This document shows, one piece after another, positions 34,995 through 44,805 of a stretch of DNA of 64,000 bases. The stretch is taken from NCBI GenBank assembly GCA_949752745.1, contig OX457026.1:26722116-26786115 (forward strand), given 5' to 3'. The stretch's first letter is position 1, and the number at the start of each line of letters is the position of its first letter. Source of the DNA: Protula sp. h YS-2021. Lineage: Eukaryota > Annelida > Polychaeta > Sabellida > Serpulidae. Both the position numbers and the translations under genes were made by a program. The notes under the pieces were generated by a model. That model had not been told where the DNA came from. It saw only the letters and a list, made by a program, of their open reading frames with translations, and did not search any database.

Positions 34995-35888
34995 ATTAGC
35001 CCCTTTTAAGTTGCCAAAAGTGTTGAGATCCTTCGCAAAATGCCTGGTATTAAGGCTCCAAAATCGAAAAGTTCGCGTAAAATTGTATTTATTTTGTAGT
35101 GTAAACAGATAGGGTTAATTTAAATTTAGCTGCTCACCACCGAAATTAAATAAGCTGCTTCATTAGTCTTGATAGCAACGGCATTGCTTGATTTGGGGAA
35201 AGTTCAACTTAGATAGTGTCATGTATAACCAACTATTGGTAATTGGGCGATTTAGCTTTTATTTGCTTTAGATTGCAGTTATAAATTTCCATTCGGTAGA
35301 ATTGAAAGTGTCTATGATAAATCAGCATGTTTAACCTTTGACGTTTTTCTTTTTATGTTTAATGCTTAAAACCCTATAACGTTTTGTTGGAATACGAGTA
35401 TGAAGGTGCAGGACATTTGCTATCCGGATATGAGCCACCCGCAAAACTGCCATTTGACATATGACACCCAAAAAATATAGTAAAATATTGTTAAAAAAAT
35501 AAGTTTTAAAGAAATTTAAAAACAACCCTTTAAAGAAAATTAGTACATGATATGCCGGTCATGATATCCGGAGTTGTTCTGTGAAGTTGAATGTTCCCAT
35601 TTCAAGATTTATTTATGCCCCTTTTGTGTGTCGCTTGTTCCATAATTGCAATTCATATATTCTTGTGACATTCTTTCAAGATTTAATTACAGCCTTTTCA
35701 TGTGTAATGTAACTGTTCAACTGTATCAGTTACTTTAGTGTGGATCCGAGTAATGATGTGCAATTTTGTTTAAATGCAATGCAATCAGGTAAGACAATGG
35801 GAGTCGTGTGAAGCATTTTATCTAGAGTGGGCGGATTCCATCTTGTGTCGCGCTCCAGAGTAAAACGACTTTTCCGCAGTAGAACAGA
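34995..35888. other. AT-rich spacer between elements 2 and 3
   Basis: No gene or clear repeat seen. This is probably older host DNA separating two insertions. Confidence 0.5.
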
Positions 35889-35894
35889 AATTGA
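35889..35894. other. Target-site duplication, left copy (AATTGA)
   Basis: AATTGA directly before the left tip AGTAGGGTG; identical to the bases directly after the right tip at 52429-52434. Confidence 0.9.
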
Positions 35895-36147
35895 AGTAGG
35901 GTGAAAACAAGGGCTCTACGCCAGGAAGTGACGTCATTCTGTCTAGACCGGAAGTGACGTGTAGTGAGGTGTAGTCATGGTAACGAAGCGTAGCCATGGT
36001 AATGTGTTGTAGTCATGGTAACGTAGCCATGATAGTCATGGCAATCCTAGAAAGTGAGGACCTCCCGCCCCCCTAGGCGAGCAACATTCTGTGAAGTTAG
36101 CACGCCAAGTGAGCATACGTTACACACAACAATTTGATCACATGCAA
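35895..36147. repeat. Polinton left terminal inverted repeat
   Basis: Pairs with 52111-52428. Shared blocks from the tip inward: CAGGAAGTGACGTCATTCT, GACCGGAAGTGACGT, tandem GTAGTCATGGTAACG and GTAGCCATGGTAA units, AGAAAGTGAGGACCTCCC, then AACATTCTGT, GCATACGTTACACAC and AATTTGATCACATGCAA. The left copy is shorter because the right one has an extra stretch of about 45 bp after the CCTCC block. Confidence 0.92.
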
Positions 36148-37243
36148 GATCGGTTTGCCACAGGGCAGGTGGTAAAAATCAAGAGATGACAGAGCTCACA
36201 GCGTGAGAAACAATTCCACCAGGACAGGTGGCAAAAATCAAGAGATGAAAGAGCTCACAGCGTGAGAAACAATTAAAGTAAGAGGTAAACCGTGAGACTT
36301 TCTCACAGGGAGAGAGAGAGGCAACAAAATCTCGTCAAATGAACCATGGTATACATGTTATCATTCAGTAACTAGGGTGGGCCAAACCTCAAGCGACCCC
36401 CCCCCCCGGGTCGAATTTACGATTTGTGCATATTTATCCGTTTTAGACAATTCTAAACATTTTTGGCTTTTTGGGTCGACGGACCCCATCCCCCCGCGCG
36501 GGGTCGAATTTGCGATTTTGCATATTTATCCGCTTCAGACAATTCTAAACATTTTTGTTTTTTTTTTGGGTCGACGGACCCCCTCCCCCCCTCCCCGGGG
36601 TCGAATTTGCGAGAGAGAGAGGCAACAAAATCTCGTCAAATGAACCATGGTATACATGTTATCATTCAGTAACTAGGGTGGGCCAAACCTCAAGCGACCC
36701 CCCCCCGGGTCGAATTTACGATTTGTGCATATTTATCCGTTTTAGACAATTCTAAACATTTTTGGTTTTTTGGGTCGACGGACCCCCCCCCCCCCCCCCG
36801 CGCGGGGTCGAATTTGCGATTTTGCATATTTATCCGCTTCAGACAATTCTAAACATTTTTGTTTTTTTTTTGGGTCGACGGACTCCCTCCCCCCCCTCCC
36901 CGGGGTCGAATTTGCGATTTTTACATATTTATCCGTTTCAGACAATTCTAAACATTTTTGGGTCGACCTCCCCCCCCCCTCCCGGGGTCGAATTTGCGAT
37001 TTTTGCATATTTATCCGTTTTAGACAATTCTAAACATTTTTGGTTTTTTGGGTCGACCCCTCCCCCGGGTCGAATTTGTGATTTTTGCATATTTATCCGT
37101 TTCAGACAATTCTAAACATTTTTCGTTTTTTGGGTCGACCTCCCCCCCCCCCCCGGAGAATTTGCGCTTTTTGCATATTTACACGTTTCAAACAAGTCTA
37201 CCATTTTGACCCCCCCCCCCCCCAACGAGCTTCTGGTTCACCA
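36148..37243. repeat. Tandem repeats inside the Polinton left end
   Basis: Two 70-bp copies containing AAAATCAAGAGATGA and GAGCTCACAGCGTGAGAAAC (36150-36275) are followed by about nine units of 80-100 bp. Each reads GGGTCGAATTTGCGATTT, TGCATATTTATCCG, GACAATTCTAAACATTTT and GGGTCGACGGACCCCC. A 300-bp block (36308-36610) is repeated at 36611-36905. Poly-C tracts close most units. Apparent ORFs here are products of the repeat. Confidence 0.88.
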
Positions 37244-37251
37244 ATGAGTAG

Positions 37252-37259
37252 TATAAAAG
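37252..37259 (+). promoter_or_regulatory. TATA box of the acidic-protein gene
   Basis: TATAAAAG, 49 nt before the ATG at 37301. The same spacing is seen at other genes of this element. Confidence 0.7.
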
Positions 37260-37300
37260 CGAGTGTTCTTGAATGCTATGACAATTATCACCAAGACATC

Positions 37301-37792
37301 ATGGAAACGTCTCTGACAGCACCTTCAGCTAGCAACATGGAAATTGATAGCTTGTTCAACAACGAAACAATGGCTTTTATAGATGCAGTTTTAGCTGCAG
37401 AGGAGACTGCCACCTTCCTAAGTACACTGGCAGAAGCTGAAAAAGCCTTGGAGGAGGCATTAGGGACTCCGTCAGACGTGTCTACAGTACAGCAAAGAAA
37501 GCCTGAGGAAGCGTTAGGTGCTCCACCAGTACAGCAAGCAATGTCAGATCCTGAGGGATCTGACTACCCGTTCTGGGTTGCAAATGCGCTTGTAAATGGT
37601 AGCGCCAAACCACTTAGTACAAAGTTAAAGGCGCATCTAGAGCATCTTGAGGAAGAAGTGGTCATGTCAAGCGATGACGACGACGATGACGACAACGGCA
37701 GCGATGACGACAACGACGGCGATGACGACAGCGACGACGATGACAAGCAGCTCAAATCTAAATTTGAATTGAGCAAAACTTCCTGTTACTGA
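37301..37792 (+). CDS. Acidic Asp-rich Polinton protein
   Basis: A 163-residue frame beginning METSLTAPSASNMEIDSLFN. It has two similar EALG-containing segments (KALEEALGTPSD and KPEEALGAPP), a short conserved-looking YPFWVANALVNGSAKPLST, and an Asp/Ser-rich tail at about residues 123-150. I chose the ATG at 37301 because a TATA box lies 49 nt upstream and the upstream open frame runs through tandem repeats. The frame ends SKFELSKTSCY, and codon-like sequence continues in other frames (EEDETLLK, then the segment at 37869-38355), so the native protein may be longer. It resembles no family I can name; an assembly or DNA-mimic role would be speculation. Confidence 0.55.
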   Translation: METSLTAPSASNMEIDSLFNNETMAFIDAVLAAEETATFLSTLAEAEKALEEALGTPSDVSTVQQRKPEEALGAPPVQQAMSDPEGSDYPFWVANALVNGSAKPLSTKLKAHLEHLEEEVVMSSDDDDDDDNGSDDDNDGDDDSDDDDKQLKSKFELSKTSCY

Positions 37793-37799
37793 GGAAGAC

Positions 37800-38355
37800 G
37801 AAACGTTGTTGAAATGAAACTTTCGAGCAGTGATTCCTCTGATGGATTGCAACATTTTATAGCGTTTATGTGAAGAAGGCTTTTTCGATCAACACACATA
37901 CATGTACCTAACGGAAGAAGTGAACACTGTCATCCGGCTTATCTACATGCTAGAAGGAAACATAGAGCATCTTCCCGCAGTTCTCCGAAGCCATGACCCG
38001 GCGTTTCGTTCAACTTATTAGAAGTCTTCATGAGGAACTTTTTAAGACTTTGTGTCTACCGGCACCAAAGTGTGTTGATGAGTATCGCGATTTCAAATGT
38101 GCAAAGGTCATGCTACATGGCTTCAAGAACCTTGAAGAACGTATTAAGGTGTATGATATGATGGCCTACCTCTATGAAAAAGGACATTTCACCATACCAA
38201 TGCTCTTTCAATGGATAATTAGGAGTCGCAAACGAGGAGACTTTTTAGTGATTGTCATGAGACAATTTGCCAACAGCCTTTCTGGATGGTTTCAACGAGA
38301 TCACTCCGCGATTTTGCAAACATCTCATGAAAACATACATGTAATGTCCATATAA
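37800..38355 (+). pseudogene. Frame-shifted continuation or separate helical protein
   Basis: Coding-like pieces lie in different frames: KLSSSDSSDGLQHFIAFM, then EEGFFDQHTYMYLTEEVNTV and RLIYMLEGNIEHLPAVLRSH (37870-37990), then an intact stretch from 37993 with RRFVQLIRSLHEELFKTLCL, KVMLHGFKNLEERIKVYDMM and QFANSLSGWFQRDHSAI. Two single-base shifts separate them. The last piece is helical with no known domain. It could be the C-terminal part of the acidic protein or its own gene. Confidence 0.5.
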
Positions 38356-38358
38356 AAG
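38351..38358 (+). promoter_or_regulatory. TATA box of the PC4-like/zinc-ribbon gene
   Basis: TATAAAAG, 48 nt before the ATG at 38399, just after the upstream stop. Confidence 0.7.
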
Positions 38359-38398
38359 GAGTGAGGTGTCAAGTGCAGTCATCATTCAATGCACAGCC

Positions 38399-39027
38399 AT
38401 GGAGAAGACAAGCAGCTCTAAAATTATTGCAAACTTAACCGTTACTGTAGAGCATGGACAATTTGGACCATTTCTTCGAATCAAACGAGAGAGAGATGGC
38501 TTGCTTTATCACCATCCTTGTGGCAGATTGTGTGTGAGAGATTGAAAAAATTACGCAACATTGGCTTCAAACTGTACTTAACGCAAACGAAGTGGCTTGA
38601 AGTCATTTCATACTTGGATATGCGCTATGTGAGTTTTGTGCAAACATCACTGCCTGAAGGGAAAGAATATACGCGTTACATCAACATGAATGATGGTGAA
38701 TGGGAGGCATTGCTTCAGGAAATGGAGAACATCAACTCAGTCTTATTCGCCAAACCTGAGCCATGTACGGAATATCATGGGAAGAAAACTATCAAGCTGC
38801 AAAAGGATAAGCGAATGAAAGTGTCAAAGCTATCCAAGAACAGACTGACTGAAGTTCGATTGGAGAATATGAAGGTGCAAAATCAACTTGGACTTACCTG
38901 TGAATATTGTGGTGCTTACGGATATGCTGAAAATTATGATTGTCACTGCCATAAGCACAATTGCAAGTTGTGTGAACCTGACAACTTCTGCAACAAGTGC
39001 GGCTCACTAACAGTATCTGTCGAGTAA
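38399..39027 (+). pseudogene. PC4-like protein with C-terminal zinc ribbons (one frameshift)
   Basis: Begins MEKTSSSKIIANLTVTVEHG and FGPFLRIKRERDGLLYHHP, then a single-base shift near 38515 leads into the frame ending 39027. That frame has NIGFKLYLTQTKWLEVISYL, whose G-x-x-L-x-L-x-x-x-x-W pattern resembles the last strand and helix of the PC4 fold. A basic linker (KLQKDKRMKVSKLSKNRL) and a Cys/His-rich end follow: CEYCGAYGYAENYDCHCHKH, CKLC and CNKCG, likely two zinc-binding knuckles. The PC4 link is weaker than for 46448-46804. A TATA box 48 nt upstream supports the start. Confidence 0.55.
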
Positions 39028-39095
39028 GACTACAAGTCATTTGCTTGCCAGCCGTCAAAGTGTGCAGACGTGTCATATGGATATGTGAAACAAAG

Positions 39096-39358
39096 ATGGA
39101 TGTAGAAACGTTTTTCAAGGGTATGTGAACTACATGATAAGTGAACTGGCGCGTTTTGGATCTATTCAACAACAACTGGAACACCTTGACATCTATTGGA
39201 AGCTTGCTCATTCCTCGCTGAACGTACCAAAATTATGCGAGGATTTCATCAAAGAGTGTGTGCTTTCAAACATTGACGGAGCTGCGGAGTTTGATGTGGA
39301 AGCAGCCTATTACTTTGCTCGATTTGATCCAAGACTGTTTGATGAAGTGAGAGGGTGA
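39096..39358 (+). pseudogene. Small Polinton ORF, one frameshift
   Basis: ATG at 39096 (MDVETFFKG), then a one-base shift near 39120 into a frame with YMISELARFGSIQQQLEHLD, HSSLNVPKLCEDFIKECVLS and FDVEAAYYFARFDPRLFDE, ending at 39358. About 87 residues, helical; no family recognised. It lies in the plus-strand block just before a small Cys-rich gene. Confidence 0.45.
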
Positions 39359-39378
39359 TTAATCTACATTGCAGTATA

Positions 39379-39710
39379 ATGGCAGACATTACATTGAGAC
39401 GATATATTGTGCAAAAAACATATTGTGAAGAAATTTTATTAGCTGTAAAAAAGTTTGCATGTTTAGTATGTCCTGCTTGTCAAAATATAGAGTGTTCAGA
39501 ACATACGTGTCATCCTGCATGTGTCTATACATACTGGAATGAAGCTAAATATATACTCATTTAGATAAAGTGTTAGATAATGCAAATTAACGTTGTGAAA
39601 AATATGGTGTAGATGCTATCACATTAGATGAATTAAGTAGTTGGTTAATATTCATTGAAGATCAATGGACTCCAATTATTCACACCATTGTATCAATACT
39701 TGATCTGTAA
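39379..39710 (+). pseudogene. Small Cys-rich Polinton ORF, frameshifted
   Basis: Opens MADITLRRYIVQKTYCEEIL and then carries CLVCPACQNIECSEHTCHPA plus Cys, a compact Cys/His cluster that could bind zinc. The frame stops at 39564, but a shifted frame continues with CEKYGVDAITLDELSSWLIF and WTPIIHTIVSILDL to a stop at 39710. No family recognised. Confidence 0.45.
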
Positions 39711-39801
39711 GATATGTTGATTGAGTTATAAAAACATGTTGATTGAGTTGTAAGACAAAATAAAAAGATATGTTGACAAGTGTTAATCATTCAGTGTTAA
39801 C

Positions 39802-40891
39802 ATGTCGACGTGGAAAGACTACTTAACCAATATTTACTTTAAACCTGGTCAACCTGGGGCATTTGCTGGCCCTTACAAACTTTATCACATATTAAAAAAA
39901 CACGATTAACCAGTCACTCATTTGCAAGTGAAGAAATGGATACAGGATCAAGATGCCTTCAGTTTACTACAACCTGTAAAATGCAGGTTTAAAAGGCAAC
40001 GTGTCATTACACGAGGAATTGATGACATGTGGGATATTGATTTAGCTGACATGGGAAACATAGCTTCCTATAATAAGGACACCCGCTTTTTATTGGTTGT
40101 CATTGATGTGTTTTCCAAATATTTATGGGTGCAACCAATACCTAATAAATCACATACCAGTGTCATAGAAGCCTTTCAAAAGATTTTTCATGAAACACAA
40201 CGAAGACCACGAACTCTAAGGTCGGATAAAGGAACTGAATTTAAAAACAGATGGGTAAAAACATTTTTGAAGAAGGAGGGAATACATGCTTATACAATAA
40301 AGAATGAAACCAAAGCCAACTTTGCTGAGAGAGTCATTCGTACTCTAAAGGGAATGATGTATCGATATTTCCTACATAATCAAACTTATCGCTATAAGGA
40401 CATCCTTCCAGACTTAGTGTATAATTACAACCATGACCTCATGGTTCCCTCCCTAATAAGTATGCTCCAGCAGATATTCGTAAAGACATCGAATCGAAAG
40501 TGTGGAAGTATATGTATATAGACAAATTGAAATTGAAACCAAAGAAGAAAAAACCCTACAAATTTAAAATTGGTGATCAGGTTCGCATTTCTCACATGAA
40601 ATATGTATGTCAACGGGATTATCATATAAAGTGGACGCAACAAGTCTTCATTATCACACATCGTTGTAAGAGGCAAGGAATACACTGAAACTTGTGAAAG
40701 ACTTTTAAGACGAGGATATTGATGGACATTTCTATGAAGCAGAAAGTAGCAAAAGATATTGAATCTGTCTACAGAATTGAAAAGGTTTTGAAAATACGAA
40801 GAAGACAAGGTGTTAAAGAATTATTTGTGAAGTGGTTAGGTTGGCCAAAGAAGTTTAACAGTTGGGTGAAAGAAACTGATATTCGAAAATG
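39802..40891 (+). pseudogene. Retroviral-type (rve) integrase with C-terminal chromodomain
   Basis: Catalyses insertion of the element into host DNA. From ATG 39802 (MSTWKDYLTNIYF) an in-frame TAA near 39907 interrupts the N-terminal part, and the main frame runs 39922-40521. The catalytic triad is visible: Asp in DMWDIDLADM, Asp in RSDKGTEFKN and Glu in NFAERVIRTLKG, with about 33 residues between the last two. A one-base shift near 40437 leads to the SH3-like segment KKKPYKFKIGDQVRISHMKY (to 40688). Further shifts precede the chromodomain SVYRIEKVLKIRRR, KELFVKWLGWPKKFNSWVKE ending at 40891. The chromodomain is typical of Polinton and chromovirus integrases and may steer insertion to marked chromatin. 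At least one stop and three shifts, so it is inactive. Confidence 0.93.
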
Positions 40892-41365
40892 AAGCATCCA
40901 TTCACATGTTTGGTCTCTGGACCTACAGGCAGTGGTAAAACGTCTCTAGTTAGAGAAATTCTAGAACAAAAGTTAACTAAACCCTCTCCAAAAACCATTT
41001 TATGGCTCTATGCAGCAGATCAGCCTTTATACAAGGGAATGAAGGATGTAGAATTTTACCAAGGCATTCCAGATGACATTGAAGAGCGTTTTAACCCGAA
41101 AAAACCCAACTTACTCATCATTGATGACTTAATGACCAAATGTCATAGTGATGAGCGTATGACACGTCTCTTTAGTGTTGGCAGCAGTAATCAAAATCTA
41201 AGCATTATTTTTATTGTGCATAATTTGTTCCATCATGGTAGAGAAATGCGAAATATTAGTTTGAATACACATTACATCATTCTGTTTAAAAATCCTAGAG
41301 ACATTAAGCAAATAAGTACATTAGCACGACAAATGTATCCTGGAAAATCTCAAATTCAAGCGTGA
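40889..41365 (+). CDS. Packaging ATPase (FtsK/HerA-A32-like), C-terminus truncated
   Basis: Powers DNA translocation into capsids in Polinton-type viruses. The 158-residue frame starts MKHPFTCLVS and overlaps the integrase stop by ATGA. Walker A is SGPTGSGKTSLV (residues 10-21) and Walker B PNLLIIDDLM (residues 73-82). A sensor-like stretch SIIFIVHNLFHHGREMRNIS and THYIILFKNPRD follow, all typical of the A32-like subgroup. The frame ends KSQIQA at 41365. Family members usually continue further, so a small deletion or shift has probably joined it to the following small protein region. Walker motifs are intact. Confidence 0.88.
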   Translation: MKHPFTCLVSGPTGSGKTSLVREILEQKLTKPSPKTILWLYAADQPLYKGMKDVEFYQGIPDDIEERFNPKKPNLLIIDDLMTKCHSDERMTRLFSVGSSNQNLSIIFIVHNLFHHGREMRNISLNTHYIILFKNPRDIKQISTLARQMYPGKSQIQA

Positions 41366-41503
41366 ACGTCATACCCTACGCACACTGGCAGATAAGAAGA
41401 TATCACTTCGAAGAAAAAAGAAGTTGGTTAATCAGAAAGGAGGATTCATTGGAGCTATTGCTAAATTTGCATTACCTTTGTTAGCTCAGTTGCTGTTAAA
41501 ATA
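41355..41503 (+). pseudogene. Remnant of a small basic, glycine/hydrophobic-tailed protein
   Basis: In a frame offset from the ATPase: RERHTLRTLADKKISLRRKK, then QKGGFIGAIAKFALPLLAQL and a TAA at 41501. A basic segment followed by GG and a hydrophobic helix is typical of small core or membrane-active peptides of Polintons and adenovirus-like viruses. No ATG was found, so its 5' end may be lost together with the ATPase 3' end. Confidence 0.45.
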
Positions 41504-41518
41504 AAACATACTATTAAA

Positions 41519-42083
41519 ATGGTCCTCATTCCTGAATATGAATATAAAATGTTGTAAGAAAAGAAGGGAAAAGATGGTGAAATCAAAATGAAAGTGAATA
41601 AACTTTTACGTGGGAAACGAACTCGTGAAAAGGCAATAGAATATGTCTCAAGTTCTTGGACGTCATTTACGAACAACTCAGTCACAACAAAAGTCTGTTA
41701 CATCATCCAAAGCAGAAAAATCAGAAAAGTCCCAACGGTTTCTAAACCATTTTCAACCTATTTATCATGTAAAACTAACACAACTTCTGGCAGAACTTAA
41801 GAAATATGGTACGAGATGGACAGATAAAAATGAACTTGTTTTAAAAACGGGTACTGTCATTACAAATTCCAACATTATTGATTTGTTGAAAGAAGCATTG
41901 GTTTCTACAAGAAGAAAAGAACGACGAGAACCACCACATGGTTGGAAGCAGTTTATTGAGGAAATTGTAGACGCTAATATTCCAAAAACTGTTTTTGGTA
42001 AAAAGACAACTCGCGCAGATATTACAAAAGAGATACAACACCGTCAACAAAGGTTGTTTCCAGAAGGATGGGAAAGGTTTTAA
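41519..42083 (+). pseudogene. Conserved Polinton protein, unassigned role
   Basis: ATG 41519 opens MVLIPEYEYKML, followed at once by an in-frame TAA; KMKVNKLLRGKRTREKAIEY continues the frame. A shift near 41640 enters the frame ending at 42083, with QPIYHVKLTQLLAELKKYGT, KTGTVITNSNIIDLLKEALV, PPHGWKQFIEEIVDANIP and QQRLFPEGWERF. The pattern G-x-x-I-x-x-S-N-I-x-D-L-L, then GW-x-x-F, recurs in proteins next to the ATPase and capsid genes of Polintons in my recollection, but its role is unclear to me. Confidence 0.55.
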
Positions 42084-42274
42084 CATGGATTAAAGAGTTA
42101 TGGTGTTGTTGTTGTATAGAAAATGGAAATAAAATACTATTCCTGTAAAAATTAGGTGTGTCAGCGCTTGTTGTCAAGGAGAAGTAGTAGATACCAATGT
42201 AGATCATGTAGATAGCAATTTAGACGATAATGTAGACAGCAATGGAGATGACGAGTGTCAAACATGAAGTAATG

Positions 42275-42281
42275 TATAAAC
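42275..42281 (+). promoter_or_regulatory. TATA box of the minor structural protein gene
   Basis: TATAAAC, 47 nt before the ATG at 42322. Confidence 0.6.
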
Positions 42282-42321
42282 ACATCTAGTCTATCTACAT
42301 CACACAAACGATTTAGCCATC

Positions 42322-43068
42322 ATGGAGTCAACAAGTTTTTATATAACTTTACCTAGCAATGCTAGTATGAACTATTATCCTACTAATAAGGCTTCTACTT
42401 ATCAAATTCGTTTACCTCGTACAATATATTTGAAAGGAAAATATGAAGTAGCCTTAGCTGAAATTCAATACCTACACACATGGACGACAATGAGGCCAGG
42501 AATAGACTATACTCTTCATTATCGATCATCATTAGATTATTTTATGCAGTTACCATTCCATATGGTTACTACAGATCCATACCTGAAATATGTACTGCAA
42601 TAAATGATGAATTAAAAAAATCTATTAATGCAAACCCTATTCAGTTAAAGTATGATAAAATTAGTCGAAAAGTTTATCTTATTTTAAGAGATGATTATGA
42701 TATTGTCTTTTCTACTGGATTAGCTGAGATTTTAGGATTTAAACCAGATAAATGGTATAAAGAATCCGGTCCTGCTGAACATCAATCTGATGTGAAACAT
42801 GGATTTTATACACTTTATGTGTACTGCAGTATTTGTGAACCACAAGTAGTTGGAGATTTTTATGTTCCTTTACTACGTTCTGTTCCCATTAAAGGGGATG
42901 ATGGTGATATTATTATGAAAACTTATGAAGAACCTCATTACGTCACTGTAAACACATCTAAATTTGACACAATACAAAATGAATATTAAGGATGACACAG
43001 GTCATAATGTTTCATTTCAAACTGGGAAAGTGGTATGTAAACTTCATTTTCGACCAAAAGCATTATGA
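42322..43068 (+). pseudogene. Probable minor capsid (penton-like) protein, two frameshifts
   Basis: About 248 codons. The N-terminus MESTSFYITLPSNASMNYYP and YEVALAEIQYLHTW is typical of a widely conserved Polinton protein located just before the major capsid gene and usually taken as the minor capsid or penton component. After a shift near 42560 come DYDIVFSTGLAEILGFKP, VKHGFYTLYVYCSICEPQVV and DFYVPLLRSVPIKG; after a second shift near 42985 the end KVVCKLHFRPKAL. The stop TGA overlaps the next ATG. The penton assignment is from family knowledge and moderate; beta-rich content fits a single jelly-roll. Confidence 0.7.
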
Positions 43069-43409
43069 AAGCATATACACACGATCCGTCTGCATATCGC
43101 AACAATTTACCAGGATTTAAAGGAGCACGAATACAATATGGAGATGGTATTGGTTCAATATTGGGATCATTGGCTCGCAAAGCTATTCTACTGCTTAAGG
43201 CAGGGGCTAAAATCGTTGCATCACATCTTTAAAAGGCTGCGAAAGATGTCGCGAAAGATGTTACAGGCCGAGTAGCACAACGTGTGTTTGGTGATGGATT
43301 AGGAGGACAAAAGAGAGCACAACCAGCAAAACCTGTCAGAAGGCGAAAGGCAGCTAAACGGATAACATCAACAAAACATAAGAAAGATATTTTTTTATCA
43401 TGTCTTTAA
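43065..43409 (+). pseudogene. Small capsid-associated basic protein (one stop)
   Basis: 115 codons with an in-frame TAA at codon 56. The front half reads MKAYTHDPSAYRNNLPGFKG and GDGIGSILGSLARKAILLL, a Gly-rich then amphipathic stretch like membrane-active cement proteins. The back half is very basic (KPVRRRKAAKRITSTKHKKD). It overlaps the upstream gene (ATGA) and the capsid ATG at 43400, so the three were probably expressed together. Similarity to adenovirus protein VI is only of position and character. Confidence 0.5.
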
Positions 43410-44805
43410 TTCATAATCATTCTTGTGAATGTAGTCTTTCTCCATTAGAATGGTTTCGCATACCACCAACGCAAACTGCTGTAGAAAAAAGTTATAATGT
43501 TGACTATCACAACCACTAACTACCATTAGAGAGGGTGCTCCAATACAATTCTACATTCCTGCGAATACACGTTCAGCTATTGTAAAGGCTGATGGATCAC
43601 CATGTGATGTAGATGATAATGTATCATGTATCAAGGATTTGTTTAATGGGTTATGGTCCAATATTGAATTATTTCTAAATGATCGTTTGGTTTCACATAG
43701 TAACAATACCCATGGATATACCAGTATCATATCTCATCTCATTATGACTCGGAAGAAAGTCTCCATTCTGAGCACTCTATGCGTCTCATCTATAAAGATA
43801 CTGCCGGGTCAATGAATACTCATGAGGTGAAAAGAGCTAATCATGAAAGATATGTAGCAGGTTTTCATGTAAATGTTGAGGGTGGGGATATAACTCTGCA
43901 GGGAAATAATGGTTTACATAATCCTTATTTGTATACACGTCTAAGCCGCGAGTTTACGCTTACAGGTGGTTTAAGAGTAGATTTGTTTGAGCAAGATCGC
44001 TATCTTCCAAATGGTATTAGTATGAAATTACGTTTATATAGACAAAAAGATGAATATGTATTAATGGCTGCAAATAATGGTTTTAAAGTAGAAGTGAGAG
44101 ATGCGTTTTTAACCATTCGCAAAGTGAGGGTTAGTCCAGGTGCTAAGTTTATTATTACTAGAAAAGAATGTAAAATTTTAGCTATTCCAGCTGGATTTCA
44201 ATCTTTTGTGAAAGATAACATCTTGTTAGGCCAATTACCAGAACGTATTAACTAAGTTTATTATTACTAGAAAAGAATGTAAAATTTTAGCTATTCCAGC
44301 TGGATTTCAATCTTTTGTGAAAGATAACATCTTGTTAGGCCAATTACCAGAACGTATTATTATTGTACTGGTTCATAATGAAGCCTTTGCTTGAACAGTA
44401 TTGCAAAATCCATACAATTTTGATCATTTTGATCTTAACTTTATGCAGCTTTACACGGATGGTGAACCAGTCCTATCTAAACCTCTCAAGCTTAACATAA
44501 ATCGAGGCAAATATCTTGATGCTTTTGAAACTCTTTACAAATCCTTTGATAGATTGAATGGTGAGAAAAGTTCCATTATAAAACGGGAAGATTGGCCTAG
44601 AGGTTATGCTTTATTTTCTTTTGACTTAACACCTGATTATGATGGTGATGATCATTATGCCCTTATCAAGCATGGGAATTTGCGACTAGAAATGAATTTT
44701 GCTGGTGCCTTGCAAAATACAGTCAATGTTATAGTGTATGCTGAATTTGATAACATCATTGAAATAAGTGCAAATCGTATCATTCAATTCGACTACCAGT
44801 CATGA
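43400..44805 (+). pseudogene. Major capsid protein (double-jelly-roll type), decayed
   Basis: Builds the icosahedral shell in Polinton-type viruses. From ATG 43400 (MSLIHNHSCECSLSPLEWFR) the frame breaks near 43517 and again near 43740. Recognisable stretches: REGAPIQFYIPANTRSAIVK, NIELFLNDRLVSHSNNTHGY, DLFEQDRYLPNGISMKLRLY, RKECKILAIPAGFQSF, DNILLGQLPERI, LQNPYNFDHFDLNFMQLYTD, EDWPRGYALFSFDLTPDYDG and NLRLEMNFAGALQNTVNVIV. These follow the order of the Polinton capsid family. A 109-bp tandem duplication at 44143-44359 shifts the frame, and an in-frame TGA lies near 44393. The end overlaps the protease start by ATGA. Confidence 0.88.
44143..44359 (+). repeat. 109-bp tandem duplication within the capsid gene
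   Basis: The stretch from CTAAGTTTATTATTACTAGA to GAACGTATTA occurs twice back to back (44143-44251, 44252-44359), essentially identical. 109 is not a multiple of three, so it is disruptive, and the identity shows it is recent. Confidence 0.95.

Noticed and set aside
36377..37115. Pro-rich ORFs on plus and their minus-strand mirrors
   Set aside because: Products of the 80-100-bp GGGTCGA repeat and its poly-C runs.
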